Assembly (NCBI GenBank): GCA_943789425.1 | Contig: CALSUB010000002.1 | Location: 124,001-188,000 of the forward strand | Source of the DNA: an uncultured Luminiphilus sp. | GTDB lineage: Bacteria > Pseudomonadota > Gammaproteobacteria > Pseudomonadales > Halieaceae | Direction: 5' to 3' | Length of the DNA stretch: 64,000 bases | Shown: one piece after another, positions 62,941 through 64,000 of the stretch | How positions within the stretch are numbered: the stretch's first letter is position 1 | Layout: each line of letters opens with the position of its first letter | Translations under genes and position numbers: made by a program | The notes under the pieces: generated by a model | Told to the model about the DNA's origin: nothing | What the model saw: the letters and a program-made list of their open reading frames with translations, nothing else | Databases searched by the model: none

Positions 62941-64000
62941 ATGTCAGCAAAGCTCGATACGAAAGCGCTTAAGCAATTAGACCAAGCGCACCACCTGCAT
63001 CCCTTCACTGATTTTGCCGATTACGCCCGCCATGGGGGGCGTATCGTGAGCCGGGCTGAACACATTTATATTTTCGATTCTGACGGCAATAAAATTCAGG
63101 ATGGTATGTCGGGGTTGTGGTGCTGCAACTTGGGATATTCTCAAGAGCGGATTAAAACCGCGGTTGCCGATCAGCTCGCTGAATTACCGTTTTATAATAA
63201 TTTTTTTAGATGCTCCAATCAGCCCGCTACGGAGTTGGCGGCGCGACTCTGCGAAGTAACGCCAGACCGTTTTCAACGCGTGTTTTTTACGAACTCGGGA
63301 TCGGAAGCCAACGACACTCAAATTAAATTTGTCCATCGGTATTTCGATCTGTTGGGTAAGCCGGAAAAAAAGCTCATTATCAGCCGCCACAATGCCTATC
63401 ACGGCAGCACCATTGGCGCGTCTTCGCTGGGCGGCATGTCTGCGATGCATCAGCAGACGATGGGCCTCGACTATATCCATCACATACAGCAGCCGCATTG
63501 GTTTGAGGAGGGCGCTGACCTTGATCCTGAAGAGTTTGGTGTTCTCGCGGCAAAAGCATTAGAGACCGCGATTGATGAGCTCGGAGAGGATAAGGTTGCC
63601 GCCTTTATCGCAGAACCTGTTCAAGGAGCCGGTGGCGTGATTGTGCCGCCGGAATCTTATTGGCCAGAGGTAAAACGCATTTTAGATGAGCGAGACATAT
63701 TGCTGATTTCAGACGAGGTAATCTGTGGTTTCGGGCGGACTGGCCGTTGGTTTGGATTTGAAACCTATGGGGTAGAGCCGGATCTCGTGACCTTCGCGAA
63801 AGCGGTCACTAACGGGTACATGCCGCTTGGAGGCTGCCTCATCAGCGACAAGATTGCTGACGTGTTGTTGTCAGGCGGCGGTGAATTCGCTCACGGATTG
63901 ACGTATTCCGGGCATCCCGCGTCTTGCGCCGCGGGATTGGCGACCCTAGATATTCTTGAGGATACGCAAATTATTGAGCGGGGTGTGGTTGAGCTGGCAC
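62941..64000 (+). CDS. Class III aminotransferase (putrescine/omega-amine:pyruvate type), truncated by the window end
   Basis: 353 codons before the window ends. PLP class III aminotransferase: HHLHPFTDFADYARHGG at the N-terminus, FDSDGNKIQDGMSGLWCCNLGYS, FFTNSGSEANDTQIKFV, HNAYHGSTIGASSLGGM, AAFIAEPVQGAGGVIVPPESYWP, ISDEVICGFGRTGRWFGFETYG, and PLP lysine in LVTFAKAVTNGYMPLGGCLISD. Close in pattern to SpuC, the putrescine-pyruvate aminotransferase of Pseudomonas. Likely amine catabolism. ATG 62941. The gene continues beyond the window. Confidence 0.9.
   Translation, partial: MSAKLDTKALKQLDQAHHLHPFTDFADYARHGGRIVSRAEHIYIFDSDGNKIQDGMSGLWCCNLGYSQERIKTAVADQLAELPFYNNFFRCSNQPATELAARLCEVTPDRFQRVFFTNSGSEANDTQIKFVHRYFDLLGKPEKKLIISRHNAYHGSTIGASSLGGMSAMHQQTMGLDYIHHIQQPHWFEEGADLDPEEFGVLAAKALETAIDELGEDKVAAFIAEPVQGAGGVIVPPESYWPEVKRILDERDILLISDEVICGFGRTGRWFGFETYGVEPDLVTFAKAVTNGYMPLGGCLISDKIADVLLSGGGEFAHGLTYSGHPASCAAGLATLDILEDTQIIERGVVELA

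Noticed and set aside
1-64000. CRISPR arrays, insertion sequences, prophage or integrase genes
   Set aside because: No spaced direct repeats, transposase motifs or phage genes were seen in any frame; gene order looks like ordinary chromosome core.

Overview
The window reads as chromosomal core of a free-living, probably marine, gammaproteobacterium related to the Pseudomonadales/Cellvibrionales. Gene order is what places it: ftsYEX-rpoH, hemW-rdgB-DUF4426-metW-metX-yggT-proC-yggS with divergent pilT, ruvX-yqgE-gshB, rpiA next to tkt-epd-pgk-fba and ilvA, fau-6S RNA-zapA-zapB-like with divergent ygfB-pepP-ubiH-visC, and rppH-ptsP-lgt-thyA-folA all resemble Pseudomonas-type neighbourhoods in a more compact form. 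The placement is inferred from gene order and protein similarity recalled from memory; no 16S or database search was possible. No tRNA, rRNA, insertion sequence, prophage or CRISPR array was seen.

Layout. 0-4.3 kb: cell division and heat shock (ftsY, ftsE, ftsX, rpoH behind a perfect CIRCE element, trmB). 4.4-10.4 kb, minus strand: hemW, rdgB, DUF4426, metW, metX, yggT, proC, yggS. 10.5-15.6 kb: pilT, ruvX, yqgE, gshB, a membrane-anchored esterase, rsmE. 15.7-19.3 kb, minus strand: a methyl-cycle operon with an ArsR-methyltransferase fusion regulator (SahR type), metK and ahcY. 19.5-27.5 kb: rpiA, tkt-epd-pgk-fba, ilvA. 27.5-34.6 kb: fau, 6S RNA, zapA, a zapB-like gene, ygfB, pepP, two ubiquinone-type hydroxylases, gcvH, a HAD phosphatase. 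34.8-39.7 kb: rppH, ptsP, lgt, thyA, folA. 39.9-45.5 kb: a seven-gene TonB energy-transduction operon (DUF3450, large ExbB/TtpC, small ExbB, two ExbD, TonB, TPR) closed by a strong terminator. 45.6-58.4 kb: cold-shock protein, pyruvate kinase, a small HTH protein, ubiX, an MFS pump, a 2-hydroxyacid dehydrogenase, a TauE permease, glutathione reductase, a DUF481 outer-membrane protein, an RNase J-like nuclease, mltF. 58.5-64 kb: a more accessory set (quinone oxidoreductase, iron alcohol dehydrogenase, esterase, metallo-hydrolase, a SpuC-like aminotransferase cut by the window end).

The strongest anomaly is a set of single-base frame breaks. metK, ubiH, the visC-like gene, the large exbB/ttpC gene and the DUF481 gene are each split, and the RNase J-like gene and probably ftsY are broken near the N-terminus. 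In each, adding or removing one base restores a full family-length protein. metK is normally essential, the break sites share no motif and most lie in short homopolymers, so sequencing or assembly indels are the likeliest cause, ahead of real decay or programmed frameshifting.

The most interesting regulatory signals are the CIRCE element over the rpoH promoter (implying HrcA control of sigma-32), a near-perfect 16-bp palindrome just upstream of the sahR-like gene, a dyad in front of the TonB operon, and a CRP/Vfr-like site before the terminal aminotransferase gene. I found no clear evidence of a wholly new multi-gene system.
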